A stretch of DNA of 64,000 nt from Blepharisma stoltei (GCA_914767885.1 CAJZBQ010000013.1:124001-188000); one strand, 5' to 3'; positions 1 through 11,900 are shown, counted from the stretch's first letter. A program made the numbers and translations. Notes: generated by a model from the sequence alone, not told the origin.

Positions 1-648
1 AGAGCCAAGGGGAAGGTTACGCTCGAGAATTTTGTCAGACTCAAGGGGATTGTGGAGGACAACGATGAAATAGAGGAAAAGAAGGCTAGGTTCTGGGGTG
101 TCAACAAGAAAATGACAAGGGAGGCTAGAGTCAAAGCTGCCTGGAGGTATGGGGCTGGCCCTGTCAGGGCTCTTGCCGCGCTAAGGGCCAAGGACCCGAG
201 GGAGAGAGTGGAGAACAGGTGCAGACTCTGTAATGTAAAGGAAACTGAAAAGCACGTGCTCAATGAATGCGAACTATATGCAGAAATAAGGAGAAAGGCC
301 CGGCGGAGGCTTAGAGATATAGTAGGGGAGACCTCGGAAAGGCTGACGATGCACACATGGCTAATTGCGGACTCCTCTGAGCTCAAGGGGCTTGTCAGCG
401 AGAAGGATCTGGATGATAGGGAGACCAAGAGGGCCCTGATGGAATTTGATAATCTCCCTGAGAGGGAGCAGGCCGGACAGCAAACACAGAAGGCTAGAAA
501 GGGAGGAGCAACTGGAAGACCTTGAAAAGGCTGGCATTACGGAGGAGATCGTACAGGAAATCGAGTGATGAATCGCTGAAAAGGAAAGGAAGGAACTCTT
601 AGTGGAGGAAGAGGCCTGACGCACGACAGCGATGGTCATTGAGTCGTC
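1..648 (+). pseudogene. Non-LTR retrotransposon reading frame, C-terminal fragment
   Basis: A reading frame is open from base 1 to about 525 and enters the window already in progress. It carries a Cys-His knuckle at about 220-280 (CRLCN..KETEKHVLNEC, pattern C-x2-C-x8-H-x4-C) followed by a basic helix. A zinc knuckle at this place is typical of the C-terminus of LINE reverse-transcriptase polyproteins. Near 470-500 the coding signal appears to move to the next frame (EEQLEDLEKAGITEEI, about 503-550), and TGA codons follow, so the copy is probably frameshifted. Composition is much more GC-rich than the neighbouring genes, which fits a mobile element. The RT and endonuclease domains, if present, lie upstream of the window. 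The family is not identified. Confidence 0.6.
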
Positions 649-699
649 CGGCTGCTAAAGGGTCAGCTGATCCCCCTACGTGGCGGCCAGCCTAAAGGT

Positions 700-945
700 C
701 GCCGTGGGGAGGGCTGCTTCCGCCGGGGGAGAGTTAGTTCCGCCGCGGGGAGGGTTGCTTCCGCCGCGGGAGGGTTGCTTCCGCGGCGGGAGGGTAGCTT
801 CCGCGGCGGGGAGGGTTGCTTCCGCCGAGGGGAGGGTTGCTTCCGCCGAGGGGAGGGTTGCTTTCGCCGCAGCGAGGATTGCCTCAGCCGCAGAAGGGTT
901 GCTTCCGCCGTGGGGAAGGTTGCCTCTGTAGGAAGGGCTGCTGCC
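700..945 (+). repeat. GC-rich minisatellite, about 10 units of ~21-23 bp
   Basis: About ten imperfect copies of a unit like GGGAGGGTTGCTTCCGCCG follow each other, with variation at the GCGG/GAGG core. The array directly follows the retrotransposon fragment and may be its 3' untranslated part. It is open in more than one frame only because it contains few stops; I do not call it a gene. Confidence 0.75.
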
Positions 946-1043
946 CGATGAAAAACTGCTATGTCAAAATTATAAATTTGTGCTCAAGTCCAGAAAGTGC
1001 AAAATAAAGCACTCTCTCTCACTTATAATTTCCCTAACTATTG

Positions 1044-1296
1044 CAGCCACCTGAGAGTGATGTGCAAAAACAGTGCTTGTTCCGCTCCAGCACTTCTAGC
1101 AAATTTTCCTCAGCACGATTTTCCGAAAAATAGGACATTTTTTTCAAGTTTTTGACTTCCCCCAGAACTTGCAGCAGTGCGATTAAACTGAGCACTTCAC
1201 ATATTGTAGGCACTTGAGAGTGATGTGCAGAAACAGCGTTTGTTCTACTCCAGCACTTCTAGCAATTTTTCTCAGCACGATTTTTCCGAAAAAACA
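1044..1296 (+). repeat. Two direct copies of a ~90-bp sequence
   Basis: The stretch about 1044-1131 (starting CCACCTGAGAGTGATGTGCA) recurs at about 1207-1295 with few differences, including the inner words CCAGCACTTCTAGCAA and CTCAGCACGATTTT. The copies are about 163 bp apart. No coding sense was seen. It looks like dispersed or tandemly duplicated germline repeat DNA. Confidence 0.7.
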
Positions 1297-2063
1297 AAAT
1301 ATGAAGTTAAAATATTTGTTAGCTAGCAAAGCAAGATGGCGAACAACGAAGTCAAAGTTAAGTTAGGGCAGGGTCTAAGTAAACATTTTTCTTTCTTTCT
1401 TATAGATTTTCAGAGACTTGATAGCGCAGGCTAATTGCTTTTGAAGTGATGTTAAAGAATATTGCCTCCAATGCTAAGCTACTGGGCTATTTCTTTAAAT
1501 CTGAAGCTATCTCTATAGTTCTGTTCTGCCTTATTAAATTTATAATCTAGCTAGATGATCATATCTATTTTGACTCTTTAATGCCCTTTTACTTAACTTA
1601 AGCATCTTTCTTTATTATTTAACTAAATAGTAAGCCTTATAATATTGCTTATAATTGTGCAGTAATTATTTATAAATCAATAATAATTCACTTAAATATT
1701 CTTAAGGTTCTTTATCAAAACTAAGATTTTAGAAGTAAAGCCTCAAATTTATGATTTTCTAACTAAAAATTTACTCATTAACTTCACATGAAATGGATAT
1801 GGAATTTGGTAGGAAAAAGCCGAAAACTAATTCATAAAGAAGACAAACTCAACCCTTGCAAATTTCATGACGAAAGGCTATATCCTGACCTCCTGGCCAA
1901 ATCATAATTAAATATGGTGCCGCTAGAATTTTCTGGTCTCGTGAAAGAAAATTCATCTCTTGTAGATTTTAATTATGAGGCTGGTTTCCTGTGTCGAAAT
2001 TTCCCAGTTATGTCAGAGAAGCAAGAGCTGGTGGTTTTTCCTACGGACTCCTGACCATAGGGA
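1297..2063. other. Stretch without a convincing gene
   Basis: AT-rich DNA with short open frames only (for example a 32-codon frame at 1336-1434 that contains a GT..AG-like tract). From about 1850 a few codon-like stretches suggest that the decayed frame downstream may once have begun here, but no continuous reading is possible. Confidence 0.4.
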
Positions 2064-3089
2064 ATGGAATTTTCCAGAAGGGTATCACTTACCCCAGGCG
2101 GTGGAGATTGGGACCCTTTAGGTAACCATTCGGACTCAAGTAAGTATCTGAGCTCGAAGAAGAGTCATAAAAGTCCAAACTTCAAAATTGGCGTCTTCTT
2201 TTAGAGGTCACATCATTGTGAGCCTGAGGAAAATGAAGCAAAATTCGCCCCAGAGCAGTATTGGAGTTAGCTGTGGCCGAGCAGTCTGATAGTGGACGTT
2301 AAACCTGTATAGATTAATTAAGATCTCCAGGCCAATCATCACTGCAAATCGTGTGAAATGGAGTTATGCTATATGTGTGCGCATTCCCATATCGACCACG
2401 GCTGCAATGTGAAATGACCTTTTCATTTACAACACTCTGGAAATTCTCTTATCGACGCTTTTAACTCAGGCAGAAAAACCTTACTCCACTGGTCTGACAT
2501 AAAATGTACCTGTGGCAAGCCTTGAACCCATGGCTCCGAGCCTACAATCTGTATAGCATGTGCAAACGCAACTTGCTCTCCAGAGTGCCACATAAAGCTC
2601 CAAGAACAAAACGTATGTCTTTTCTATACAAATTTCGCAGCACTTGATATTGTTTTTGAGACAGTCAATGGTTTTCGAGCAATCTTGCATAAGAATTTTC
2701 AAATTGCAAAGCAAGGACAGCGAGTTACTTATGCGTCACCACGATTTATGAGTGCATTTAAGCATGATGAGAATCACATTCTTTTGCAGCGTGGTTTTCG
2801 ACAATATGGGCAGCCTTTAGAAGAAATGACGAAAAATATGAGTGTGATTGAGGAGAAGACAAGCTATGAGCATGCTATGTGTCTTTGTAATTGTGAAGTA
2901 TGCTCTCAGAATAAGCATCCAGCTTATAATTGCATTTCAACTTGTCAGCATTCGAAAAATAAAAAACTGAAGCATGTTGAATGCTGGTGTTTGTGCTCAG
3001 AGTGCATTGTGAGGGGTGCACATTCTAGGAAAGACTGCTATCATACGTGCAAATTACAAAAACTAGAAAACGATAATAATTTAATTTAG
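2064..3089 (+). pseudogene. Cys/His-rich protein, B-box-like, probably decayed
   Basis: One frame (UGA read as Trp) runs from ATG 2064 to TAA 3089, but TAG or TAA codons interrupt it between about 2200 and 2320. From about 2322 it is open and clearly protein-like. It has a B-box-like cluster near 2340-2430 (HCKSCEMELCYMCAHSHIDH), a second set CTCGKPW..CIACANATCSPECH at about 2500-2600, and a third set of Cys/His pairs at 2875-3050 (CLCNCEVCSQNKH, CWCLCSECIVRGAH). Such spacing suggests zinc binding. The first part has no usable start, so this is either a pseudogene or a gene with germline inserts I could not place. The protein family was not recognised beyond the zinc-finger character. Confidence 0.45.
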
Positions 3090-3433
3090 GGAATTTTAAT
3101 ACGGAAAAGGTTGAAATAAAGATTAATTTAGAATTGGGAAAAAGGGAGAAAGTCAACCTTAGAGGTAGTTTAGGCTAAATGGAATGATTTTTTCGTTGTA
3201 CAACTAAGCTTTTTTTGCAGTTTAAATATGCGATTATTTGTTTTCAAATCTGATGTTTTCCAATTGAGTTAGTTAAGCAATAAAGATTTAAAAGCAAAAT
3301 CTTTATTTTTTTATAACTTAATTAAGAATTATCTAAAATTAATGGAATTTACACATCAAGGGTAATCCTGCACACAAATAATTAATTACAATAAAAAGTA
3401 ATTTGCTTATTCACTAAAGTAAGGTTATTTTAA
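3090..3433. other. AT-rich intergenic DNA
   Basis: No open frame of interest. It separates the 3' ends of the plus-strand Cys/His-rich frame and the minus-strand exchanger gene. Confidence 0.5.
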
Positions 3434-6400
3434 TTAATCCTCGTTTTCATTTTTAAAGGATCTTCTTGATAAAAGTCTTTGAACTTCAACCCTGTGCAAA
3501 TTGTTTGAAGCTGCAAATTCTAGGCTATTATTCGTTTCATCGTTATTTCTTATAATTTGCGCCTTCGCATTACTCCTTAAGTAATAGTTTGCAAAAGCCT
3601 CAGGCATAGTTTTAGATTCTCTGATAGATTCTGAAAAAAATTCAGGAAATAGCAAAAGAACACATGAAGTAATCGCCTCCACTGGCTTACTCACAGGCGA
3701 CAAAATCGAAAATTCTGGCTTATCTCTCCTCAAGCTCCCAAGCAGCACAATCCCTCCTCTTCTCAAATCAATTAAATCCCCAGGCAAAAAGTACCTAATT
3801 TTTGAGCTTTTTATCATTCTCATCAGATGTTCTTCTTCCACCCCCTCGAACCCAAGCGTCTCTGCATTGAGCGAAATTAATTCTTCTGACGCTTCTTTAT
3901 ATAAATCTTCAATATATATATCTTTATTAAGCATGGCTGCAGGAATATGTGCAGCAAATACCATTGTAATTGCTTTTGCAGTCGACATATTTACCTGATA
4001 AATTGGTAGCAGATGCTGGACCCCTACAATGTTTCCTATCATAAGCTCTTGGTCTATTCATGCTGCTAACTCATGGACTCTTCCATTTATTATTAAATAA
4101 GCTCCATCTGCAGGCTCCCCTTCTTTAAAAAGAAACTGTCCTGGCTGATAATGCTTTTCTGTAATCATAGGCAATAGTTGTTCAATATCTTTATCAGTCG
4201 CATTTCGAAAGCGATTTTTTAAGATTTCTTTAATAGAAGGAATGCTGGGGTTCTGCTGAAAAGTAAGCTGCTTCATATTATTGTCAATGGCATCGATTAA
4301 ATGCTCATACTCTATTTCTTTGATTACTCCTTGGTGGAAGATTTTATTTATAAGTTTTCGTTGAGAAATCAATAAGGCGTAGCAGGCCATACTTGAGGTG
4401 ACCTCAGCGACCACTTCTGGATATGAGTCAGTTATATTGTCTCTTACAAACTCTTTGCAGAGCTCGATTTGGTCGTGAGCTTCTTCCATGACTTTATGGA
4501 AAATGGCTTCGTCTATATCAATTTCCATATTGTCCATTAATTCTTCAGCTTCGTGATGGGCGGAAATAAAGGTACTGGCAGCGTCATAGGTAAGGATGAC
4601 GATATCATATAATAAATTTTTAAAAATTTTCCCAATTAATGGAAGTCCTGAAAAATAGTTGTAAATACTCATAAGACGCTTGTTGTAAAGCTCTTTTTCT
4701 AGGTGTTCCCAGTCTGACATTTTAGAGTCTTCTTTGTGTAATGATATTTTAAAAGATAGCATGCTAAGTTAGGTCCTAAGTGGTGGTTAATATCAGCCTC
4801 AGGCAAGTGGATCTAAAAACCTTTTAGCAAGTTAAGGTGGGGTTTTTGTCTTATCAGGACTCAATGGTAGGCTTCTGCCCACAGGCGATAAACCGAACGC
4901 AAAATTTGCTTGCTCATCTGCGAATCAATTTTTGCCTGAATAAGACAGAGTAGCTCAGAAGGAGGCGGTTTGTATTTTCCTCGTGTTCTAAGCACTAACA
5001 GAACTAAAAGAGCCTTCTGTCATAGAGCTGACTCCAACATATCCCCAAGAGACTGCTGCCGTTACCATTTTTTGTTAATATAGGCACAAAGGGTGTGGTA
5101 TGACGGCAGGTGGCTAGGCTGCTGAAGCCAAAGCCTCTGGGAAAATGGATAAGGGCTAATCCCTAGCGAACCATTAGAGCTCAACCTGACCTAATCTTTG
5201 TCTAATGCTCTGTTGCAGGATTCAATGAGAATAAGAGAAGCATACCCTGAGCATTGCCCAGAATTGAACTCTTGCCAATAAATACCTTTTAGCGTTGTAA
5301 AATATCTTCGTCTTGTTTCTTTTATTAACGCATTTAAAGATAAGCTGAATTTGCTTGTGTATCTTGATAATAGCTCTTCTGGGCTATCACCTTGGTGCTT
5401 TCTTAAAATATTGGCGCCTACATTTGTATTCTTCATGATTTGTACTAGTAAATTTTTTGGGCCTGCAAGTTTCATAACTTTGTCTCATTTAACTAACTCC
5501 CTTCGTGAGTGGAGCAAACAAAAATTAATTTAATATAAGAATTTTTTTAAAAAATATTTCGATATATAAGTGATATTATTATAATGAAATCACTAGCTAA
5601 TCTGTTTAATTTTGAACAAATTTTATTTTAAAACATAAATTTTACAATTAAATTGATTTTTACTTCTCAAAAAAAAATTACTACAAATTTATATATAATT
5701 TTTTTTTAAAAAGCAATTAACTCCTCAATGAGCAAAAAAATTGTTTTGTTCGTTCAGAGAGGCGGGGTGTAAGTTAAATTGTTTATCAGATCTCATTTTT
5801 TCAACCTTTTTAGCAGTATGCTGCAATATTGCTGTTGTAACCCCAACTAACATATTTTCTTCAACTTCACTAATTCTCTCCATCGAAAATAAGTAGTTTT
5901 CTTAAGAAAATCCTTTTTAATTTAACACAATGACCTTAATTAACTAAATTTTTATTAAATTAATTATTTTCTATATAAAACCAAATTTTATAATAAATCA
6001 ATCTTCGTTCGGTATAATTTCTTCAAATTTGGTTTAAAGGGATAAGAGTTTCCATCCCAAATTTTTTGACAGCAAATTTCATCGCAAGGCTATCAAAAAT
6101 AATACTCAGCCCAGAAATCCCAATTGTAAAAAACAGAAGTACAACTCTGAAATGTGAATCCAGCTCATCCTCATGAAAAACAATTAAAGCTAAAGACGTG
6201 GCAATGGCCCCTTTTAGCCCTGACAAAGTCATGACTATCACTTCTTTTATAGTGATCCCATACCCAAAGAATTTCAGCACAGGATAATGGATTAATAATA
6301 CAACCCCTCTGACAAGGTGCAAAAAAATAAAAAGCGTCCCCATCCTAACGACATCTTTAAGCTCAAGTGAGGACTCCTTCACAAAAAACATCCCCAGCAG

Positions 6401-7621
6401 CATCCCTGCTATAATAAATACAACAGACTCTACAGAAGTCCCTACAATATTCCAAAAATTGTGCAACGATTTTTCTGCTATAGGACTTATCAGAGTTTTT
6501 CCATATGCTGACATATAGAGACCAAGGGTTACTACAGAAATAGCGCCAGATGAATTAATTTCATTTGAAGTATAAAACAATAAATAAGCAGCGGCAAATG
6601 TAAGCAAAGTCTCTTGAATTGAGTCATTAACCATCCTTTTAATAGCCCATCCCATAGCAATTGCAAATGAAATCCCTAGCTCTCCTATATGAAAAATTTT
6701 TTATATAAAATATTTAAATAATTATTCTATATAGAATTCTATTATAATTTATTAAAAATTCTCCATAAATAAAATAAATTTGATCGTTTAGATAATACAA
6801 ATCCTGTACAAGTCAAGTTTACGAACTGAGCAATGCTGCCTGCAACATTAGTAGAACCTAAAGCATGGTCTAGCATGATATTAAAAAATACCAAAACAGT
6901 GGCTTCATTTAATAGTGTTTCTCCTTCTATAAGTGTTTTAAATCTGTTATCCACATGCATTTCTTTTAGCTGAGCCACAACTGCAACATGGTCAGTTGCA
7001 CTTAAAATGACACCAAGTAAAAAAGCATCATACCAGAGAAATTGATAGTCAAGAAATACATTTACCACAACAGCTGTCAGAACTGCTGATAAAATGACCA
7101 CCGTAGTCGCTAGTGGAAGAATTTGCCAAATTTCACGTTTAAAAGTATAGTGATTTCCTGTGGATGGCGCTGTTTTGGCCTTGATTTTCCCACTGGGAAA
7201 ATTTTTTTGATTCGACCAGTACAATATGGTTTGGTCAAACCAAAAAATTTTCCCAGTGGGAAAATCAAGGCCAAAACAGCGCCATCCATGGGAAAAATCC
7301 CATATACCAGTCTGACGAAAAAGCTGCTTCAAATATTAAAGCAGGAAGGATACAAAGGGTAACAAGTTCAGGATTTAAAGAATCTATTCGGGAGACTGAC
7401 GAATCAATATGAGCTATCGCTCCTCCAATGACCCTAAAAAGTGTCCCAATTAATAGAAGAATTGGGGAAACAGGGACTTTGAAGTGCTTTTTCAGCTCAT
7501 AGCTGACGATGATAAGAAGGATTGAGATAAAGGTAAAAAGGACAATGTCAGGGATTTCTTTTTCATCTTCTTCTGTATGCTCACACGACTCAGAAAAGTT
7601 TTGCGAGCTTGCTTCACTCAT
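3434..7621 (-). CDS. Na+/H+ exchanger with C-terminal cyclic-nucleotide-binding domain (SOS1 / SLC9C-like)
   Basis: The gene starts at ATG 7621 and ends at TAA 3434. The membrane part begins with several hydrophobic helices (VLFTFISILLIIVSYEL) and contains the CPA1 exchanger signature SATDHVAVVAQLKEMHVDN followed by EGETLLNEA. After the transporter comes a cytosolic part with RRRYFTTLKGIYWQEFNSGQ..LIESCNRAL, which resembles the region after the membrane domain of plant SOS1, and then a cyclic-nucleotide-binding-like fold (YQPGQFLFKEGEPADGAYLI) near 4170-4090. TGA at 4058 is read as Trp. Five inserts break the coding sequence (4741-5204, 5496-5771, 5896-5995, 6688-6794, 7148-7304); removing each between TAs gives one continuous protein. 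Expected role: Na+/H+ exchange at a membrane, possibly gated by cyclic nucleotides. Oddities: the usual TDP is TDH and the usual ND of the ion site is NE. Only 25 bp separate its start from the stop of the next gene. Confidence 0.85.
4741..5204. other. IES (464 bp) in the exchanger gene
   Basis: On the gene strand the left edge reads GCATTA and the right edge ATCATTA. Joining them at TA gives ..NRAL|HKEDSKMSDW.., in frame. The insert is less AT-rich than the short IESs and has no recognised terminal repeats. The TA choice is the only phase-compatible pair I found, but it was placed by eye. Confidence 0.6.
5496..5771. mobile_element. Family A MITE acting as IES (276 bp)
   Basis: Ends are degraded versions of the Pogo element ends (plus strand left CTCCCTTCGTGAGTG, right GTTCAGAGAGGCGGGGTGT). 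The inside carries the family A core (GATATATAAGTGATA.. near 5560). Removal between TA 5494 and TA 5770 joins AAC-TTA to GTT-AAA-TGA and gives SDKQFNLVKWDKVMKLAG, in frame. Confidence 0.85.
5896..5995. other. Short IES (100 bp) in the exchanger gene
   Basis: Very AT-rich insert with stops in all useful frames. Excision between TA 5894 and TA 5994 joins ERRLIY to LFSMERISEVEENM, in frame. Other nearby TAs exist, so edges are tentative. Confidence 0.6.
6688..6794. other. Short IES (107 bp) in the exchanger gene
   Basis: Excision between TA 6686 and TA 6793 joins ..TCTGFVL to GELGISFAIAMGW.., restoring a transmembrane segment. The insert has several stops in the coding frame and no repeat features. 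Confidence 0.75.
7148..7304. mobile_element. Family D hairpin MITE acting as IES (157 bp)
   Basis: The insert is nearly one inverted repeat: the arm at 7170-7218 (TGGATGGCGCTGTTTTGGCC start) returns inverted at 7240-7288. It is flanked by TATA on both sides (7146 and 7303). Removal joins AAFSSDWY to TFKREIWQ in the third hydrophobic region of the exchanger. No second copy of this family occurs in the window. Confidence 0.85.
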
Positions 7622-7646
7622 TTATTTTATTATTACTTATAAATTA

Positions 7647-8936
7647 TTACTGCTGAAACCCAATTCCTTGCTCTCGCAATAAAGCTTCAGCACCTGGGGT
7701 AGCCATAATAGCTTTCAGCAGCTTTGGCCTTACTTTTTCTAAAAATTCTGTAAATAAGTTTCTTAAAATCATTGCTAGGTTTTTGCCACTCTTGGTGTCT
7801 GCTGTTCTATTGGAAATCACCAGACACTTGCAGAGGGTCGATAAAGTGTCTGTGGCAGGGCACAAGGCAGCGTCTTGGCACTTTTCAGTACCATTGAGTA
7901 CTGCGAATAAAATTTTGACAGCTGCATCTTTGGTGTCATAAGGCTCGGATTTTAGCTTCACAAGTCTGACGATTGGAGCTATAAAAATAGGGTTTTCAAA
8001 GCATTTGGCGATATCTCGCTTAATTTCTAACACTTTAAGTTCTCTTTCTTTTTCTAGTTTTAAGAATTCTTCGGTATATTCGATTTTTCCTATAGGGGCA
8101 GTCTTAGTAGGAGGTTTAGCGTCAGATTTATAAGTGGCTGCGGCTGGTTTTGTGTCAGACCTAAAAGTAACTGTAGGTTTTGTAGTTTGGTATTGTTTAT
8201 TTTCTCCTTGAGTCATTGAGGTATTTGCCTTAGCTCCTAGGCTAGTTTTGTTAATTTCGCTTTGCTTTTTTTCTTCTTCTTGCTTCTTTTCTTCTCTTTC
8301 CATGGTTTCTGAAATTTCTTTTTCTAGGACTGGGATTTCTTTTATTTTGCAGCCTTTAGAAATTTCGAGCATAATAAGGGTCGCTTCAAAACGGACTTGG
8401 AAATCAGAGTCTTGAAGGCAGTGCAAAATATGCTTGGGAAGCCTGAAATCTCTTGCAGCTTCTAATTTATTTTCATTTCCAAGCTGAATCATAGCCCGGA
8501 TATGCCTTATCGCGTTTCTCCTTGCCGTAACGCTTGAGCTTTCTCTTTTAAGTAAGGCAAAATTTTCAGCCAGCATCAATAATTCACTAGAATAATCAGG
8601 GTGCTTGTTATTTTTAGTATATTCAGCCACATATGGGTAACAGCATGGCGGCATGCCTAATTCTGCAATAATATTTAAAAAAATCGCATCAAAATTAATA
8701 TTCATTTCAAAATTCATATACGTCAATAGTTCTAAACATTCTTTTATAGCTGATTCTTCTCCTTTTTTATAATAAGAAATAGAAATAGCAGCAAGCATGT
8801 CAAAAACTTTATCATTTATAGCTTGTTTTATAAGCTCAGAGCTTGGCGAGCTTAAATCTTCTAGTTTCTTTTTGTCTTTTTCTTCAATGGTGAAGGAATT
8901 CACTGTGACGAGTTTTGACATGTTTTTAGCGGTCAT
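7647..8936 (-). CDS. ARM/HEAT-like hypothetical protein, 429 aa
   Basis: An intact frame from ATG 8936 to TAA 7647 with no insert. Residues 1-210 form Leu/Ala-rich helices with ARM/HEAT-like spacing (e.g. ARRNAIRHIRAMIQLGNENK and LQDSDFQVRFEATLIMLEIS). A charged, Lys/Glu/Gln-rich linker follows at about 211-320 with Thr/Pro/Lys stretches, then a second helical block at about 330-429 ending near PGAEALLREQ. Such proteins usually act as scaffolds, but no specific family was recognised. It sits head to tail between two minus-strand genes with gaps of 25 and 32 bp, so its promoter must be very short or overlap the neighbour's end. It is one of the few genes here with no germline insert. Confidence 0.8.
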   Translation of the reverse strand: MTAKNMSKLVTVNSFTIEEKDKKKLEDLSSPSSELIKQAINDKVFDMLAAISISYYKKGEESAIKECLELLTYMNFEMNINFDAIFLNIIAELGMPPCCYPYVAEYTKNNKHPDYSSELLMLAENFALLKRESSSVTARRNAIRHIRAMIQLGNENKLEAARDFRLPKHILHCLQDSDFQVRFEATLIMLEISKGCKIKEIPVLEKEISETMEREEKKQEEEKKQSEINKTSLGAKANTSMTQGENKQYQTTKPTVTFRSDTKPAAATYKSDAKPPTKTAPIGKIEYTEEFLKLEKERELKVLEIKRDIAKCFENPIFIAPIVRLVKLKSEPYDTKDAAVKILFAVLNGTEKCQDAALCPATDTLSTLCKCLVISNRTADTKSGKNLAMILRNLFTEFLEKVRPKLLKAIMATPGAEALLREQGIGFQQ

Positions 8937-8968
8937 AAAACCTCCTGGAGTATCAAAAAAACAAGCAT

Positions 8969-11900
8969 TTAAGTATAAAGTGCGCTGTTATTTGGATATT
9001 TAAAGAATCTATAAAAGAAATTATTTAAATTATAGATAGGCAGGAATTTATTATTGGAAAATGATATCTTTAAGGAGCCTAAAAGAGGTCATGCATTATA
9101 ATGGATTATCTGCAAGGTCGTGTCTAAAAATTCTATTTGAGTGTTTTCACTTATTTGCCGCAATGCTACAGATACTCTTTGAGTAATCACCAGCTCTGGG
9201 TCTTTATAATAAAATAAATGGCTTGCAAATCTTTCAGCTTGCTTTTGCTCAAATTGGTCCATCTCAAAAATAGGGGAAGATAGCAACCCTTTTATTGTTG
9301 GCCGTTTTAATGGGTCGATCTGTAAACAAAGTGCTATTAGATCTAGTATTAGCCCAAGCTCGTTTTTCTCAGCATGTGTTGTATGTTTTAGATTAAGTGA
9401 CTGCTCATAAATTTCTTGAAGGTCTTTACTACCTATTCCTTTATAGCTTTCATTATCATCCACTATTCCTGAAAAAGACCCTAATCTTATGCTTCTAATG
9501 ATCCCTATATCATCATTTGCTCTATTTACTGCTTTATATTTGACTATTCTAAACCCTGAATATGGATTATAAGGAAAACTTGTGCTTGGGATTATATGTG
9601 AATTTGGCTGAAAATCAGGAGAAATCACTGATGGATTTTTTATGATATTTTTTTATATTAATTTATTTTTTCAAAAAAAATTTAATCCCCGAAACCACCC
9701 TTTAGAATTGCATCATATCTTATAAGCTTCAAAAAAGGAAGGAGGAGGAACCCCAAATAAAAGAGAATATAAGATAGCACCAAAGCTCCAGACGTCTACA
9801 GAGGTAGATTGGTCTCTTCGCAAAATAAATTCAGGAGCCAAAAAGGGGTTATTGAGAAAATCACTTTCAGAAGAAATATTAGAAAGGCAAAGGACAATGT
9901 CGGGGGCTGAAATTATTTTCCCATTTATATCTATTTTCCCTGAGCCTTTTAAGGAGTTTAGCTTGATTTCTGCATTTTCTGTGATCACAAAGGAAGAGAG
10001 GTTCAGGTTTCTGAGTGCAAAAGAGTGGGTTTGGACTGTGTATATAAGGTTGAGCAGTTGTTTTCCTAGGAATTTCGCCAAATATAAAGCTGCTTTTGTA
10101 TTATAAAGTATTGGAATTTTAAGCAGCCCACCATTTTGGTCTAATAAATGCTGGATTTCTATGTCTAGTTATAGATAATATAAAATTTCTATTGGCCATT
10201 TATCCTATATACAGATAATAAATAAGAAAACGCCTTGCCAGTAGAATTTTTTTCATTGTAAATAGGCATAGCCCCTTAAGTCTTTCATACATGACATAAA
10301 CTTCTTTATCAGTCGGGTCTTTTCCGACCCTTTTTTCATGCACTCCAATGCATTTAATTACATTAGCGAATCTTTCTTGCAAAAACATGTGAAATTCTAG
10401 CTCTTTATTCAGATGAAAATCAAGAGGGTTCCCATCAGATGAAATATGTCTAAGACCATCAGGGCCATACATAGTTACTTGAATTTCTGTCTGGTCTGTC
10501 AGCAAAACCCCTAAATACTGTTTTGTCGCAAAATTCATGACATAAAGAGTATCAAGGTAAAGTTTAAAATCTTGTGAAGGGATCCTAGGGATCAAGGCTT
10601 GGCTGACACCTTGTATAATAGAAGCCTGGACATTATAGTCTTGCTTTATAAGCAGTAAATTAGACTCCCTTATGATCCTTTCTAACGCAAATGCTTCTAA
10701 ATGATCAAGCAGTGACTGATATCTTATAACAGCTGACCTTATAAGCCCTAGCCCTTCATTTACTCTATAAACCCCACTATACAGCTCCAATCCTCTTTTT
10801 TTCCTCCCTTTGGCTGCTTGTTTATACAAGTTTAGTGTCAGATACCCAAAATCATCAACAATACTTTTCAGCTGTTCTAGCGAGTTATATTTCTTTATAG
10901 CCTCTTCCATAGCTTCAGAGCATGGCTGCTTTTTATTTTTCCTGTCAAAATCCTTCTGTATTTTTTCTAATGTCTCTATTCCTGCGTCATATTTAGTGGC
11001 TTCATAGCCATAACCAATCAGTTTGTCTCTTAATTCTTGGTAGGATACAGACCCATCAGAATTTATATCAATTGCTTTTATTAAGCCATTTAGCTCAGCT
11101 GGGGTCAGATGGTAGCCGAGTTTTTTCATAAAAGCTTCAAACTCGTGGGTAGAAATTTCACCAGTTTGGTCGGCGTCTATTTCTGTGAATAACTCTTTGA
11201 GGGATACTTCTTTTTCGTTTAGCTTGGAGGCTAAGTACTCAAAGAGCTCTTTTTCTAGCTGTTTTGCTTGTTGATTGGTTTTGGATTCGAATTCGTCTTG
11301 AGCTTTTTGTCGTTCTTTGAGAACGTAGGAACTGAGTTGGACTGCGTTGGCGACTTTTTTTTCTTCGGCTTTTTGTTGGAGTTTTTGATTTTTAGCAGCC
11401 ATTGCAGATTGTTCTTGTTTTATATTGGATTCTTGTTGAATGGTTTTGGAAACTTCTAGCATTAATATAAAGTTTATAGTTTCGTTGGATTTGGATATTG
11501 CATATGTCGGCTTGCTTACTTTCTTTATTAAATGCAAAACTCTGGAAATCATATTTTTTAGAATTAAATTTTTATTATATAATTATAGTTATATTATTTT
11601 ATGAAATATCCAATTAATTCTATATGTATTGGTAATATTTCATTTTGCTTATCTATTTCAAATTAATATTAAAATTTCAATAATTTTGGCATATCATTAC
11701 ATATAAAATTGAGTCTATGGCATTTTAGACATTTTAAAAATTATTTTACTTATGTAAGTAAAAAGGAATATGCATAAGGGACTATATTAAATTTCATAAA
11801 TATTTTTAAACAAATTAAAAATCCCTCCTTAGAGATCAAAGATTGCGTTTATTCACGGAGGGGTGGATTAGCTGAGAAGGAAGCAAATTACTAGAGTCTT

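Noticed and set aside
700-945. CRISPR-like array
   Set aside because: The repeats are contiguous without unique spacers, and the genome is eukaryotic; it is a minisatellite.
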